Positions 8,827-8,981 of a stretch of 8,981 nt of DNA are shown here, one piece after another. The stretch's first letter is position 1; the number at the start of each line of letters is the position of its first letter. The position numbers and the translations under genes are program-made. The stretch is from the NCBI GenBank assembly GCA_003455595.1, contig DMQT01000101.1, positions 1-8,981 of the forward strand. Direction: 5' to 3'. This stretch comes from Betaproteobacteria bacterium. Lineage in GTDB: Bacteria; Pseudomonadota; Gammaproteobacteria; Burkholderiales; Sulfuriferulaceae. A model generated the notes under the pieces. That model was not told the origin of the DNA. It saw only the letters and a program-made list of their open reading frames with translations, and made no database searches.

Positions 8827-8902
8827 TGGCAGGCCAGGAGGGCCTCGAACCCCCAACCTTCGGTTTTGGAGACCGACACTCTGCCAATTGAGCTACTGGC
8901 CT
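8827..8902 (-). tRNA. tRNA-Trp (anticodon CCA)
   Basis: The 76-nt cloverleaf is complete. The acceptor stem pairs AGGCCAG with CTGGCCT, followed by discriminator G and an encoded CCA (8827-8829). The anticodon stem TCGGT/ACCGA encloses the loop CTCCAAA, with anticodon CCA at 8867-8869, which reads UGG. The T arm GGGGGTTCGAGGCCCTC is standard. It is the only tRNA in the window and sits between tuf and secE, 57 nt from each, so it is probably cut from a shared transcript. Confidence 0.98.
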
Positions 8903-8959
8903 AAAAATACAGCCGGAACGACCACTTGCAAACACAAGCACGTCGCCCCGAACATGGGT

Positions 8960-8981
8960 TTACTCGATGATTTTAGCCACC
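8960..8981 (-). CDS. tuf: Elongation factor Tu, C-terminal tail (partial)
   Basis: The right edge holds a partial codon and then codons for VAKIIE and a TAA stop, the usual end of bacterial EF-Tu. The rest of the gene lies outside the window. Position upstream of trnW-secE-nusG matches the tuf copy found there in many proteobacteria. The fragment is short, so the call leans on context as well as sequence. Confidence 0.85.

Noticed and set aside
8903..8959. Promoter or terminator between tuf and tRNA-Trp
   Set aside because: The 57-nt spacer has a T-rich run just before the tRNA and a weak 4-6 bp stem, but no convincing terminator or promoter pair; cotranscription with tuf is the simpler reading.

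Overview
The window is a housekeeping stretch of a betaproteobacterial chromosome. It holds the tuf–trnW–secE–nusG–rplK–rplA–rplJ–rplL–rpoB–rpoC cluster (the 'beta operon' region), and all of it reads on the minus strand, so transcription runs from high to low coordinates. Both ends are cut: only the last seven codons of tuf, including the stop, lie at the right edge, and only the first ~357 codons of rpoC lie at the left edge. The betaproteobacterial assignment rests on the 1357-residue RpoB, on its rifampicin-cluster variant with Thr where E. coli has Asn518, and on the L10, L11 and NusG sequences. I cannot name the family with confidence; something near Nitrosomonadales or Burkholderiales fits. 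G+C looks mid-50s percent by eye and does not visibly change across the window.

Layout in transcription order: end of tuf (8960-8981); tRNA-Trp with anticodon CCA (8827-8902); secE (8419-8769); nusG (7889-8422, overlapping secE by 4 nt); rplK (7315-7746, GTG start); rplA (6618-7313, 1 nt after rplK); a 313-nt gap that looks like the structured L10 leader; rplJ (5783-6304, TTG start behind a near-perfect Shine-Dalgarno); rplL (5343-5717); a 138-nt gap with two hairpins, the second followed by a broken U-rich tract like an attenuator; rpoB (1131-5204); a 57-nt gap able to form alternative hairpins; and the start of rpoC (1-1073).

The genes act together in gene expression. EF-Tu and tRNA-Trp feed the ribosome. 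L1 and L11 form the L1 stalk and the GTPase-centre base, and L10 with L7/L12 forms the factor-recruiting stalk. NusG modulates elongation and couples to ribosomes. SecE is part of the protein-export channel. RpoB and RpoC form the RNA polymerase active centre. The non-coding segments are where known regulation of this operon sits in other proteobacteria: L10 autoregulation, and attenuation or processing between rplL and rpoB.

I found no mobile element, CRISPR array, foreign gene or undescribed system. The findings are modest: RNA-structure candidates in the intergenic gaps and start-codon choices that automatic annotation could miss.
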